Of a stretch of DNA of 64,000 nt, positions 45,571 through 56,839 are shown in pieces. Both the position numbers and the translations under genes were made by a program. The DNA lies in the NCBI GenBank assembly GCA_963377175.1, contig CAUJNA010001890.1, positions 1,726,315 to 1,790,314 of the forward strand, given 5' to 3'. The DNA comes from Effrenium voratum. Taxonomy: Eukaryota > Sar > Dinophyceae > Suessiales > Symbiodiniaceae. Below the pieces are notes generated by a model. It ran no database searches and had not been told where the DNA came from. It was given only the letters and a program-made list of their open reading frames with translations. How positions within the stretch are numbered: the first letter of the stretch is position 1; each line of letters begins with the position of its first letter.

Positions 45571-46280
45571 GAAAAAAAATCCGGTTTTTTTGAATTCGCC
45601 ACAGCCAAATTGCTCCGTGTTCCGAAAGGGCCCATGTTGCATCAGGGACGCCGAACTGCCAAGGCCAAGGCCAAGGCCTTGGGTGGGGCGGGCAATCGTT
45701 TGCCTGAACTCAGATGCCCAGTACATCTCCTTGGGGGAAAAAGTTGGCATCCTGTTTTAGTTGGTTGAATTCTGCAAATTCAACTCGGAACCTTTCCCTC
45801 CAAAAAAAAACGCGGAAAAAAAAATCGTCGGCGGAGTCCACTGGGCCCCTGGGCTCCTTTCGGCGGCAAGTACATCCGTACCTTCTGGTCGATGGGAACC
45901 ATCCTTCCAGGCTTCAACTTCCATTTTCTCCTAACATCACCCACCCCTAAGCCACAATCCATGTACCTGGACCCTCGAAAAACCCCACGAGAAGAGTCAC
46001 CACATGGATTTTGGGGCAAGAACCCATGTTCAACGGGCTGTTCCGAGGGTCCGAGGTGATATATGGCCATGGGTCAAAAGCCTGTACCCCCAGTAAACAT
46101 CCCAATCCCAACTAAAATAGGCTAAAATGGGTGGTGCACCCCAAAATGGTACCATTGGTTTTGACCCACAGCCATATATTCCAAACTTGGAGAAGTATTT
46201 CGCATAGAGTGCACTTGGGACGGGAAACTCACCTAGGTGCCAGAAAGGTGATCTTTGACCTTGGTTGCCTAAACCAGGTA

Positions 46281-46382
46281 CCTGGAGTCTCCCTCTCAGC
46301 CTGAGAAAATGGTTGGGCATGACCCCTGAATCTTGGGTAGCGGCTGACCCCATATTTAAAAGGGTCAGAAGAAGACTCCAGG
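46281..46382. mobile_element. Family B element, diverged subtype
   Basis: cctggagtctccctctcagc ... gggtcagaagaagactccagg. Termini keep CTGGAGTCT/AGACTCCAG as in the 61761 copy. Confidence 0.75.
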
Positions 46383-46485
46383 TATAGATCCACTGGGTAA
46401 CTTTTGAGAACCCCCTAAACAAAAGTCTTCCCGTCGGACATCTATGTCTCACCCGGTTCGAGGTGCGCCATAACCTCGGGGAGGC

Positions 46486-46560
46486 CTTGCTGACGTTGGT
46501 CTTTCGGCAGACTCAAAATCTCCAGAAGGCCGTGCAGCAAGATAGGCTGCAGGAAGCTAC
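46486..46560 (-). CDS. ABCC exon 4: LQPILL motif of TMD1
   Basis: Twenty-four codons, SFLQPILLHGLLEILSLPKD then QRQQ, matching the ABCC pattern F-x-x-P-x-LL-x-x-L near the start of TMD1. Acceptor gctgcag|GT; donor CAAG|gcctcc (GC, phase 1). The frame stays open beyond the donor as far as another GT site near 46450, so the end may shift. The following intron contains a B element (46281-46382), a C element (44791-44916), a D-like copy (about 45.5 kb) and an A copy (43811-43925). Confidence 0.6.
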
Positions 46561-47133
46561 CTGCAGCCCAAACCAAGACTCCAACTTAAGAACAGGAGGA
46601 TATTGCAACCCGAAATTATGGAATTGGTGAATTCCAATTCTTTTGAGTAGCTTCAGGGTTCAGGTACCTACGTTGGTTTCGACCACTTGGGTGTACCTGG
46701 ACCCAAAAGAAAGTCCCAGCCTCAAACATGGGGTGTGAGTTGCCTGCCCAAAATTCTGGAATTGGTGAGTTTCACCTTTTGCACGGGCAGTTTGCGGGTT
46801 TCTGAGGGTAGACATTTTTCCCCAGGGCTGGTTCATTACCCCCAAAAGAGGGAACCCCTCTGTTTAAGCCTCGAAGTCGAAACGTATCCTGACTGTGGGT
46901 GTAACTCCCAAATCAAATCCATTCAATAGAAAGGTGCCCCTGAAGTGCTTTAGAAAGTGCTGCGAACCAATCCTCCGCTGAAGTGTGTTCGAATCCAACC
47001 AGGACACTTGGATGCATGTGTTTAGGGAACCCCTTGGTTGGGTTAAGGGGAAGCCAAAAAGGAAAACCCTCTTTCTTTGGGTACACTCAAAAAATTCAGA
47101 CCCACTGAGCTGAGTGACAAACTTGTAGTAATA

Positions 47134-47231
47134 TGGGGGGTGGGTCAAACATAGGGTAACCCTAAAATGGTTTTTCCTGGTAAATGGAAACAAGGACTAA
47201 AACCTGGTGGCTTCATTTTGACCCATACCCA
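47134..47231. mobile_element. Family D element
   Basis: tggggggtgggtcaaacata ... ttttgacccataccca, with core cctggtaaatggaaacaagg. Confidence 0.65.
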
Positions 47232-47640
47232 TGTTGAACATGACCGCTGGAGAGATATGTTTGTAGCATCCTTCTGCAAACCACCTTCTCTGCAACCCGC
47301 TTACCTTCTGTGTGGGGAGGGGGGGGGTTGATCCGATTTGAACATTCTCAAGGCTTATGAGCCCCGAACAATTGGGGGAGGGGGGTTGGGGGTTTTGAGG
47401 CGAACGTGTCTGATCCGGGTACCACATGTGTTACACCGCCTTTTTTCATTTTTGGTCGTGCTTGGGCTTAAGATTGCCGACGGAAGCTACGTGAGATCCG
47501 TTCAGGTTTTCCAAGACCGGTTTCCCTTCTGATTTCGTCAGCGGTTCACATCATCCCCCCAAACAAAAAACAAACAAACAAGAACTATTAAAAAAGAAAA
47601 AGAACAAAACAACAAAAACAGAGTGAGTAGGCAGATCCAT

Positions 47641-47712
47641 CCAGGATACAGTACTGCTAGGGTGCTACTTGGCTTAGGGATCTGAGTTCCAGCTCACCAA
47701 AACGAGAGTGAG
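47641..47712 (+). repeat. Repeat shared with 63531-63600, copy 1
   Basis: Blocks ggtgctacttggcttaggga and tctgagttccag are identical in both copies. Confidence 0.75.
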
Positions 47713-48422
47713 TTGGATCCCGACCCTCCTTCTGCCCAGTTCACCACAAGCGTCATCCTACCGGACCAATGCGCCAACGCCTTGAGCCAACCGCCTTGAA
47801 GTCTTGTACCTTGTTGGCTATAGATCAGCCATACAAGGCTCGTCTAGGGGACCTACATAGCTTAAAACTCTCTCGGCACATTACTCTACTTCCCAAACCC
47901 CACCAAAAAAGGGACCCCCTCCCCCCCGCCGACAAAGTCACCTTCCTCCTGAGGTAGATCGTTGGTTTCTTCCCTCGACGGGCTCGTCATACTTTGGCCC
48001 GGAGCTAAGGCTGTGTACCTCAGCCTTTGCCCCCACCCCCCAAACCAACCAGAGATCACATCGGGAACAGTAACATGTGTGAGTTCAAATAAGATGCCAT
48101 ATAGTTTAGACGCATTCGCTGGGTTACCCCAATCACATTGAATCCGATTTGGGGAACAGTAGCAGGTCCGAGTTCAAATAAGATGCCACATAGTTTGGAC
48201 TGGGTTACCCTGAATAAGTTCTAACACATGGGTTCTAAGATGCTAAACACATAATTGTCCTTTGCTGCAAGCTGGAACCCGTTTGCTAGAACCCGTTGAA
48301 CAGGTCCCCTGAGTTTGGGGGGACTCCTTGCGAACGGCCCTCGCACCAACTTCATCCAGGCTTCATATGGTGAGCAGCGTCTGCGGCGGTAGCGGTCAAT
48401 CACTGTGACGGTCCCGTGCTTG

Positions 48423-48547
48423 AAGGGGCAGGGTACTTAGTAAGTGGTTAGTAAGCCAGGTTATAACCCTCATAGGAGACTTATAACCATGGGAAGTGGG
48501 TTATAACCTCACTTACTAACCACTTACCTGACGTACAATGCCCCTTT
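48423..48547. mobile_element. Family H palindrome, copy 2
   Basis: aaggggcagggtacttagta and gtaagtggttagtaagc are mirrored by cttactaaccacttacc and tgccccttt. A decayed relative lies at about 24344-24475. Confidence 0.7.
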
Positions 48548-49960
48548 AAGTGTGGAGAAACCCATTTGCTTAAGACCCCCGAGCCAAACAACGAAAAAAC
48601 CGTAGCGATAGATTCCCGTTGGAACCAACCAGGGAAAATATAACATATTGTTAAGCAAATGGAAGTGGATGTGACTTCTTGAGGGTACCCTTTGTGTGGG
48701 TTTAAAGGAACGCCCAGAAGGAAAACTGTGATTTTGGGGGGTCACATCGGGTCACCCTGTTGTGACACATACGAATGTTAGATTCAATAAAAACTCCGCA
48801 TATTTCCAATTGCTTAAGTCCCCTGGAAAACATATGTCCAGTAGTGATACATTCCCTTTAACACCAAGAGGGGAAAGTAAACAGTATTCTCAACCAAATA
48901 GAAGCATATCTCCGCATGCACATGGCTCCCTCGTTGCTAGAGTAAATGGGCATGAATTTTAATCAGGGGCTCCTTGGCAGACATCATTTAGATGGGGATT
49001 CATGTCCGACCACTTGTGTGGTTCCCTATTACGCATCTCGCGTCACCCGGCCCAAGAAACGGTGCCAGTTGATGGCCGCGGCAACAAGATGCTGTTGCCA
49101 ACCGTTGGCTCAAGAGCAACCCAACGGCGTGAGCACTTGAAGGCAGCATGGTCTGTTGAACCACCCCTTGCCAAAGAACATACCCACGCCACAGACACAG
49201 GGCCGGCAAGGGCCGCCCAATTCGCAGGTTTGGAGCCCTGGTCAGCTTCCCCCTTGCCAGGTAATCCCCAAGATGTTCGTGCAACTTGTGATGTTTGATT
49301 CCAGGCTCTAAACCACGACAACAAACACAAGTTCCCGGAGCCTTAAAGGGACTTGGGGTTGCAATAGCCCACACCCAGCCTGGCAAACACAGGCTTGAAT
49401 CATCACGGGCCGCGTCACCTCAGGCAAAAAAAAAGCAAAGAGGGTCGGGCAATTCAACTTGCCAAGTGAGTCACTTGCTCAAAGCCCGGTACAAGAATGG
49501 TCGACCCAGAACCATGCTTCAAGAAGTAAGAAGGCGGATATCCGCAGCTATTGATGGCTGGGATCCCTTTCACGTTGACCCCAGATTCATGGACTGGCTG
49601 ACTTATAGGGCGTGGCCCCTTTGGATTCAGATGACTTTTGGAGGGTCCCCCCTATTACTGCTGCGGATGGTTCCAAAACCCGCGAGGAGTTACGGGACAA
49701 TTATACGTTGGGGAACCATATCACTGCAGGTTGTCTGAAAGGTGGTGCGACATGGATCCACATTCTTCAAGCAGTCTCCTTTTAGTTTCCCTGCAACAAA
49801 ACATCATCTGGTCGTTTGAACATGTTTGCCCAACTCTGCCAACTACAAAGGGAAGCCGCTTCGCGCACTTGGAAAGCAGGGCGAGGACAACTGCTTGGGT
49901 CAACGCCTCTCCTTAATGCAGAACATGCACACGTAGCGGCTACCGCCACCGCAGCGATAC

Positions 49961-50023
49961 CCGCCAGCAAGGCGGGACCCACACATGCCGCAAACACGTA
50001 TGGACATTCACCCAGAATGAAAC
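49961..50023 (-). CDS. ABCC exon 3: probable TMD1 helix
   Basis: Twenty codons reading FILGECPYVFAACVGPALLA, strongly hydrophobic, between cag|G (phase 1) and GCGG|gtatcg (GT, phase 1). It is placed here because it restores the usual spacing between the exon 2 region and the LQP-ILL motif of exon 4. The frame stays open past the donor, so the 3' end is uncertain. The following intron (46561-49960) holds palindrome H2, a D element and a repeat shared with 63.5 kb. Without transcripts this exon is the weakest of the TMD1 set. Confidence 0.42.
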
Positions 50024-50879
50024 CTGGGCAACATGAATTCAACTATATATACATAAATTGAGTAATTCAGAAACCTTGTTTATGATCCCCCGATCTAAAG
50101 GGGGAGGGTGGCCCTGACAAAAGGGGAATCTTGTAGGGGCCATCGGCAGCAAAGCTTGCTATAGGTAGGGTATGAGGGACTGTACCAACCCACTCACGAC
50201 CCCTGTGCTATGGCCCCTATTTCGCAAGGCTGATTAAACCCTTGACTCAGTTGCCCAAAGGACCACCAAATAAGAGGTCAATTAACCTTCTTGCGAAAAA
50301 ATGGGCCAAAAAGGGAAAACAGATCGATTGGCGAGTGTGTCAAAATGTCAATCCGGTGGATTCCTTGGTATCACAGAACATGGCCCGAAACTTTGTTCCA
50401 TCATGGAGCCCTGGCCCTGTGAAAAGTTCATATGGCTTCCTCGTGGCTTCACCCACACACGGGCATCCAACGCGCAACTTTCGAGTCGGTTTTCCAGTGC
50501 TTGGCTGTTCAACCCACGTGAGTAGGTTCAGCTTTTCACCTGGTTTGTAAGCTACTTCGTTGGCAACGAACATCACAGCGGCCGCTGACCCAGTTAGGGG
50601 AGAAGTTGGCCAAGCGAGATGCATCGGAACCCTCAGGGGCCTGATCTCGCGATCTTGTTTGCCCATAGCCAAAGGACGAACACTCCTTCGCAGACTTCCA
50701 TTTGCCAATACCTTTCAAGGGGGACACAAAAAAACATGTGTCCATGCAGTAGTGAAATCCATTCCCTTTAAAAGCAACAAGAAGAAAAAACAACACATCC
50801 TTAAGCACATGGAAGTAGACCGTCTTTGACTTAAATCCAAGAAGTTCACCTCTGACTGGTAAATCAGAATGCCCCCAAC

Positions 50880-50952
50880 TCGGTCCTTCAGTAGAGGTGT
50901 TAGAAGGGTGCCAACGTTTTGGTCCGTTGTCTATTTGCGTAGGGGAACCCTC
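50880..50952 (+). mobile_element. Family A element cut by a family I element
   Basis: tcggtccttcagtagaggtg ... ggggaaccctcc, then directly the family I element at 50953. The A right half is missing. Confidence 0.65.
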
Positions 50953-51084
50953 CAGGGCTGTGGGAAATGACCACTTCTGTGATACAACAGAAAGGGCTTC
51001 CCAAAGACTAACCCCCCATATAAAGGGGGAGATTCCCTTGTATCACAGAAGTGGTTGGAGAAACCCCTTGATCCCACATCCCAG
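50953..51084. mobile_element. Family I hAT-like element beside ABCC exon 2
   Basis: cagggctgtggg at the left, cccacatcccag at the right; interior closely similar to the 61435 copy (cttctgtgatacaacagaaa, cccttgtatcacagaagtgg). CTCCAGG occurs at both edges. The exon 2 donor falls in its right terminal repeat. Confidence 0.8.
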
Positions 51085-51181
51085 CTCCAGGCCTTAAAGA
51101 TCTTCCGCATGAGCCAGGGCATGGCTTTGGATTCCGCGGGCTCTGCCAAGAAGGCCACCTCCTCCGCCAGCGCGAAGGGGC
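51074..51181 (-). CDS. ABCC exon 2: amphipathic linker entering TMD1
   Basis: Thirty-five codons containing FALAEEVAFLAEPAESK and WLMRKIFKAWSWDV, which fits the stretch between the DL motif and the first TMD1 helix. The acceptor chosen is gag|G at 51181; an alternative ag lies near 51212, beside the end of a family C element. The donor is ambiguous: GTGG|gatcaa (GA, phase 1, which fits exon 3) or GAT|gtggga (GT, phase 0). Both lie inside the terminal repeat of a family I element (50953-51084), so the last codons and the splice site are probably transposon-derived. Confidence 0.65.
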
Positions 51182-51210
51182 CTCGGCAGGTCCCCAAGGT
51201 CCCCGCTCTG

Positions 51211-51625
51211 AGCGTGTGGATGGACGAAACCCTCTAGGTCCCCCAGTAGTGCCCTTTTAGAGGAGGGCTCCCCTACTAAAATAGACTACCGAAAAAAATA
51301 ATTAAAATAAAATCGGGCACCCTTATTCTAACCTCCCTACTGGAGGACCTAGTCTCGCACCACGAAAAATTGACCATGGTTGACACTATGACGTTTGTGG
51401 GTATTTACAGGGGAAGCAAACCATTCCAGGGTTTCTTAGGAGCCATTGTTTGTCAGGGTATGTGCAGGGAAATCAAATCATTCCAGGGGATCTAAAAGGT
51501 GGTGCAGAGCTTCGGAAGAAACCATGGCTGAAACATGTTGATACCATAAGTATTTACAGGGGAATCACCATTCCGTTGGGCTTCTGAAAGGTGGTGTGAC
51601 ATGGATTTCGCGACCATCCGCAGTA
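51211..51625. mobile_element. Composite of C elements with an inserted A copy
   Basis: Starts gtgtggatggacgaaac and is interrupted at once by an inverted A copy (51233-51355). It resumes tctcgcaccacg and then repeats the tttacaggggaa / ccattcc block three times, ending cgaccatccgcagta. The left end lies about 30 bases from the chosen acceptor of ABCC exon 2. Confidence 0.7.
51233..51355 (-). mobile_element. Family A element, the only inverted copy
   Basis: Plus strand reads ctaggtcccccagtagtgcc to ctactggaggacctag, the reverse complement of all other copies. It is inserted into the C composite at 51211-51625. Confidence 0.85.
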
Positions 51626-52093
51626 TGACTTGTTAGACAGGCCAAATGGTTCCACCTTCAACATTGGAAAAATGGACTTGAGTTCTTTACCCCTGGTGTC
51701 ACCAGCGGGAAATTTCGGTGTGCAGCCCCGTCTCGTCCTCCCAAAACAGTAGCAAGGAAAGGTGGGTGTGCAACTTTAGGCTACGTTGTCCCAGAGTCCC
51801 CTTGGTACCTTTTGGGATGTGTGTGTGTGTGTGTGTCTGTCTTTTGCTGGAAAATAGTTGCGCTTCTTAAGATTGGTTCAAGGGAGAACAAGAAGGACAG
51901 CCATCCATCCTTGACAAGTACTGGGGGGAAATTAAGTCGGGTTCCAGCATTAGGGATCGTTTCCAAAGCTCGGAACCCTAAAACATGAGCGGGTGCCCTC
52001 CAAACAGATGGCCCCATAAGGCGCGCAAGGCTTGCGCAAGGATTTTTCGGCTCGGAAATAACAGACACGGATCCAGAATCAGTTTTTCGGAGA

Positions 52094-52219
52094 GTTCGGC
52101 CAAGTTGGTAAGTGGTTAGCCACCTGGGTATTCACCCACTAACAACTGGGTCAACTCCACTTAGGGGGACTTGTAAGTGGGTAACCTAGGTTGCCGACAA
52201 CTTACTAACTTGGCCGAAC
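52094..52219. mobile_element. Family H palindrome, copy 1
   Basis: gttcggccaagttggtaagt at the left and acttactaacttggccgaac at the right, near-perfect 19-20-bp terminal inverted repeats. Confidence 0.75.
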
Positions 52220-52654
52220 ACCCAAGTAAGAACATGGTATGTCTCAAAGGGCCCCGTCTTTTGGGATGCGAGAAGCTGAGAAGAGGACACCAAACTACCG
52301 ACGGGACCCCCGATGGATTTCAAGGCGAGCTGTTCCGGTTGGTTTGCTGGTTCGGCGCTTTGAAGTTGTTCCCCGATTTCCAGAACAACACTTACCCTCA
52401 ACGAGCACAAAGTTTTCCAATCAAGGGTGAGGCTTGGTGTTCTGCTTCATATCCGGGGGATTGTGTTTTTGAGGGTACCCTTTTTGGGATGGTTTCTAAG
52501 GGAAGCCAAAAGTGACCGCCCCCCCCCCCCCTTTTTGAGAGGCTCCCTTCTACCCTAGCCCCACCTGCCATCTCAGGGTAACAGTCCCTGAGACTAACAG
52601 AAGGAAGCTCCCCCAATTGGCCGATGTAAATGGCGCAAGTCTTCCATTTCGGTG

Positions 52655-52765
52655 CTAGGTCCTCCGTAGAGAGGTTAGAATAATGGGTACCCTTTTTTCT
52701 GCAGTCCATTTTAGTAGGGGAAACCTCCCCCAAAAAAGGGTAGAAGGGCACTACTGGGGGACATA
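52655..52765 (+). mobile_element. Family A element
   Basis: ctaggtcctccgtagagagg to ctactgggggacata; one base changed at the right end. Between ABCC exons 1 and 2. Confidence 0.82.
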
Positions 52766-53570
52766 GGGTGTCCAAGGGGAGCTTCCATTTCAAGGAAAGC
52801 GCCTCAAAGAAACTTGAGCAAGGGGCTGCGATCTCTGAAATATCTCGAGCATCGGACCAGACGCATTGTTCAGAGCAGTGGAGCATAGGTGGCGCCTTTT
52901 GGAAAATAGATGGGTTTTGCTGGAAAATGGAACAACACCCATCTACCTGGAACCTCAAACTACCCATTAACAAAAAGAACAAATAAAAACATAATTCACC
53001 CACCAGAATTTACTACCCATAAAAAAGGAATTCACCAACCATACTTTTTTTAAATTTGGCGCATAATGTTGGTTTGCAAGAACCCATGTTTAAGTTGGAA
53101 TTTTGGTTGGGTCAAGGTAGTTTCTCAACCAAAAAAAAGGGATAAGGACACCTCATTCACCTCATTGGAAAGTTTTAGACGTAACCTCAAAGGTTTGAGA
53201 CCAGAATTCAGTCAGTTGGGTGTTCAACGGTCAACGACAGGTAAGTGGGTTACTTCACCCTGGCTTGGGGACGACCCAAGTTGCCCCATGGTTGTAACCT
53301 ATACTACTCAAATGCCCAGTGGCTAAGGGGAAAAAAGGGGCCTCCTTTGTTGGTTGGTTGACTTCAAAAGGGAACACTTCCTAAAAAAGGAACAAAGGGC
53401 ACCACTGGGCAACTGGGACTAGGTTGGTTGAGCATCCAAGAACCCCAAACCACCCTTAAATCCACCCACCCACCCCCAAACCACCACCCTTTACCCCCCT
53501 AACCCCCCCCCCCCCCCCAATTCCAGTGCTTCGGACGTCAGTTACTACCCCGCCGGAACCAGCGGCCTGC

Positions 53571-53680
53571 CCAGCGCCAAGGTGCGGTCCCGGCGCGGCA
53601 GCGGGGGCAGATCCTGGAGGTCCGTGCGGCCGTTGCGGTAGCCGCGCCAAAAGACCGGCGTGGCCCAGAAGAAGAGCAGC
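53571..53680 (-). CDS. ABCC exon 1 (first found): pre-TMD1 segment
   Basis: Thirty-six codons including LLFFWATPVFWRGYRNGRTD followed by LQDLPPLPRRDRTLAL. This matches the ABCC signature just before TMD1 (F-W-x-x-P ... G-Y-R ... DL-x-x-LP). It enters in phase 2 after cag|G and leaves in phase 1 at CTGG|gcaggc, a GC donor. The preceding N-terminal exon was not identified. The intron after it (51182-53570) holds a family A copy, the long palindrome H1, a run of C and a composite of nested A and C elements. Confidence 0.8.
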
Positions 53681-53732
53681 CTGGTGCAAAGGACATCTGA
53701 GACATGGCGGTGGCGAACTCAAAAAACCGGAG

Positions 53733-53830
53733 ATTTCCAACATGGGGCTTGCCCCGGTAAGTGGAAACATGGACCCCCCAAACCTGCGGTTTGCCAGCCC
53801 CTCCGATCGTTTAATTTTGAGAACCACCCC
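53733..53830. mobile_element. Family D element, decayed
   Basis: cttgccccggtaagtggaaa, caaacctgcggtttgcc and ttttgagaaccaccccca; reverse order relative to the best copy. In the 5' flank of ABCC exon 1. Confidence 0.45.
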
Positions 53831-54085
53831 CACCTCTGGCGCCACCCCAACAGGGCTGTGATTGAAAAAACGAAAACACTCTCAGACGCTTTGGCCCATT
53901 TCATGGGGTCAGTATGGGGTCAGTTTCATGGGCCATGGGTCGAAACCCAAATCGTACCCCCAGTGAGCATCCGATTCGATCCAACCACTCAAATAGGTTC
54001 CAACATGGGTGGCGAATTCACCTAGCCCGAAATGGGATCCCATTGGTTTTGACCCACAGCCATCTGCTTGCGCAACCCCCCCCCC

Positions 54086-54152
54086 ACAGGGCTGTGGTTG
54101 AAAAGACCACTTCTGTGATACAAAAAGGGCTTAAGACTACCCCCCCCCAAAA
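54086..54152. mobile_element. Family I element, truncated
   Basis: cagggctgtggttgaaaaga ccacttctgtgatac, then an oligo-C/oligo-A stretch; the right half is missing. Confidence 0.6.
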
Positions 54153-54674
54153 AAAAAAAAAAGTGCCCAGAGGCTCCAATTCGATTGAGTTACCCTCAAA
54201 CACGAAGATCCTCAAATAGGAAAAACTGCACACCTACGGTCTGGGATCCATGTATAGGGCCCGAAGGATGACCCAAGCTTTACTCAGTCCATGTCAGACT
54301 CCGTTGAGGCAACACATGGAAAGAGGATTTCTTGGGGTCGGGGGTGGGTACCCCGGGCCGAGTACCTGGAGTCTCGACCCGTAAACATGGCAATCCCGAA
54401 GTGCACCTTTGGCGGCTGTCCCATGCGTCGCGGACCTATCTTTTATAGGGTGAAACAGAGAGCTTGGTCTTCCGACCGGCAAAACAAAGTTCCTTGGGAC
54501 CTTTTCGTTTGATGTCAAATGGCAGATCAGCCAAAGGCAACTGCTGTTTTGCGAATGGGCTTTGCAATCTTCACATATTGTCTGACCGAGTTTCAAGTAA
54601 GTGCTCTGCAATGTGTCCGAATTGTTTCAAGCCCTGCGAGCGATGTGCATGACAACACCTAAGACGTTGCGAGC

Positions 54675-55040
54675 ATGCAACGCGTTTGGGATACTCTTGG
54701 AGCTCTACCAGAGTCTGATAGCTCACCCCAGATTCAAATGAATGCTCAGGAATGTGCAAAATCCTGCTCCTCAGGAATGCTCCAGATTCAAAATTCTGCT
54801 GGCATCCCAGACCTAGTCGTCGAACAAGTCCGGGATGCGATCAGACCGCTGATCGATGCAGTGGCTTTGAGGTGCTGCGGGCGCATTTCCGCCGGCTCCG
54901 CAGGCGCCGGAAATGCATTGCGCTCAAAACGGCGCAATGTCCCAGCGACTTGGCCCAGGGAGACTGCCTGCCGGGATGCTGAAGTACATATCTCCAGAAG
55001 CACTCAACTCATTAGATTATCAGACCTGCCAGACTTATGA
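54675..55040 (+). other. 121-codon plus-strand open frame, unrecognised
   Basis: An open frame whose middle reads AGIPDLVVEQVRDAIRPLID. The first part contains an imperfect internal repeat (attcaaa...gaatgctc, about 54735-54795). There is no recognisable domain and no supporting splice context. In a GC-rich stretch an open frame of this size can arise by chance. Confidence 0.15.
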
Positions 55041-55700
55041 CAGGTAACTTTGGGATCAATGCGGAAGAAACACACCCTGGACAGCATGTGCATTGGCACT
55101 GGACTCGCCTCCACACTGAAGCAAGGGAATCCAATGCTTGAGCAGGGTGCGCACAGGCCACACGGGGCCCGGCATGTTCCCGCCTGCCGGGATGCGAGCG
55201 AAAGTCAGGCAGGTCAGGCAGCATCCGGTGGCTCACGAAAACAGGGGCTTTGGTGTGGAAATCTTGCCTGACAGCATGTTTTTAGTGCCCTCCAATGAAG
55301 GGCGCTTGACGTGTTGTTGAATCGAGGGAACTGAAAAGAAGCTGGTGACAGGCATTTCCGGCATGACTCAGAGATTTTAGGCCCTCCTCTTTTGGTCTAT
55401 TGGCGACGCTTTGTCGCGGCGCCAAACAGGCCAGCTCCGCAAGACAACCAGAGCAAGGACCCGCGTATCGCCAGAAATACCAGCTGCTGTCTCGTCCTGC
55501 CCTGGCCAAGTTCCATAGCCATTAGCCCCGTCGAGGCAAAATTTCTAAGGGCATGATGTGAAGCCTCTCTCGTCGCAAAGTCTGCCAGCGTACAAGTCCT
55601 CAAGCCGCTCGGCTCGGTCGCAGTTTTAGCCCAAGAAGGCCAGCGTTACGCGCGCAGCGAGACGAGGTCATGGGAAAGTGTTGGTTGCTCAAGTTATGGC

Positions 55701-55819
55701 CTAGCTCCTCCAGATTTGAGAGGTTTGTCATAAGGGTACCAACTTTTTTCTGCTGTCTATTTTACTAGGGGACCCTCCTCCAAAAAAAGTTGGTGAGAAA
55801 GGGTATACTGAGGGACCTC
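55701..55819 (+). mobile_element. Family A element with 19-bp flanking repeats
   Basis: ctagctcctccagatttgag to ctgagggacctc. Flanked by the 19-base direct repeats TGGTTGCTCAAGTTATGGC (55682-55700) and TGGTCGCTCAAGTTGTGGC (55821-55839), 17 of 19 identical. Confidence 0.8.
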
Positions 55820-56250
55820 GTGGTCGCTCAAGTTGTGGCACTCCTCTGCTGGATGAAAAGATGATGCACCGCATCGCTAAGATAACGCCGCTGCAAGCGC
55901 AGTGTCGGCCAAGTCTCTGCTTCGGACAGCTGGCTGTATCAGCAACTCAGCTTGGGATGGTTTTTGTTGGGATTCAAAGGAAGGCCAAAAAGAGAACACC
56001 GACTTTGGGGGTCCTCCAAATTTTGACACAGACCCCTGTTGCGATGACAGCTGATACCTGAGACTCCGCCCATTCAACTTACCTTTCTTGCACTTAGAGA
56101 ACTGAACGCGGATCTGAGGGATAAAGTTGTTGACATCTTTGCTGCCAACTTGTCTCATTTCTTCATAGCATCCTGGATACTCCTAAGGACGATGTCACAC
56201 ACTTGGTCCGAAAGCCACCTTAGCCGCTCGCGCCTGGCAAAAACACTTAC

Positions 56251-56393
56251 TTCGAGCCCTTCCCGATCCTGGTCCCCAGCCACCGGACCTTGGAACTCGG
56301 CAGTTCCGCACACTTCCTGCATGCCCGGCCCGCGGATTTCAAGGTGTATCGTCCCGATGTCCCAGCGTTCTTCGCACACCTTTTCCACCGGGC
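56251..56393 (-). other. Possible exon with strong GTAAGT donor
   Basis: Lies between tttcaaccag|G and CTCGAA|gtaagt, the best consensus splice pair in the upstream half of the window. Two frames are open. One reads PVEKVCEERWDIGTIHLEIR then GPGMQEVCGTAEFQGP; the other is basic and Cys-rich. No family was recognised. It could be a 5' exon of the transporter gene or belong to another gene. Confidence 0.3.
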
Positions 56394-56839
56394 CTGGTTG
56401 AAACATGCAACAACAGAACAAGGTGCGCTTCCGTGCATGTTCGCGAAATTCCGCCTAAACAAGCAAATAAGCGGAAGGCTGTCATAAGGAAGAAGTTGCT
56501 GCTGATTGAGGTTCCAGGCTTACCACTTCAAACTTCTCATTTGAACTGACACTCGAACTCGAGCTGCCACCCGGTTTGCAAAAAATACCAGCAAGGTGCT
56601 TACGGCCTCTCTGATTCGGGCCCCGACATGTGGGTGACCGCTAGGAAGAACAGCACACTGGGAGCGAAGAACATCCCTCATGCGGCAAGGAACATGGCAT
56701 GAGCTTCGCAAAGCCAGCGCCAACTTTACAGGCCAAGCGCCGGCCAAAGGAGCAAAACGCTCACGGCTGACTGCTTCAAGCCCGGTGACATGGGTACGCG
56801 TGAAGAACCTGAATGCTGAGATAGCAGACACGGGGAAGG

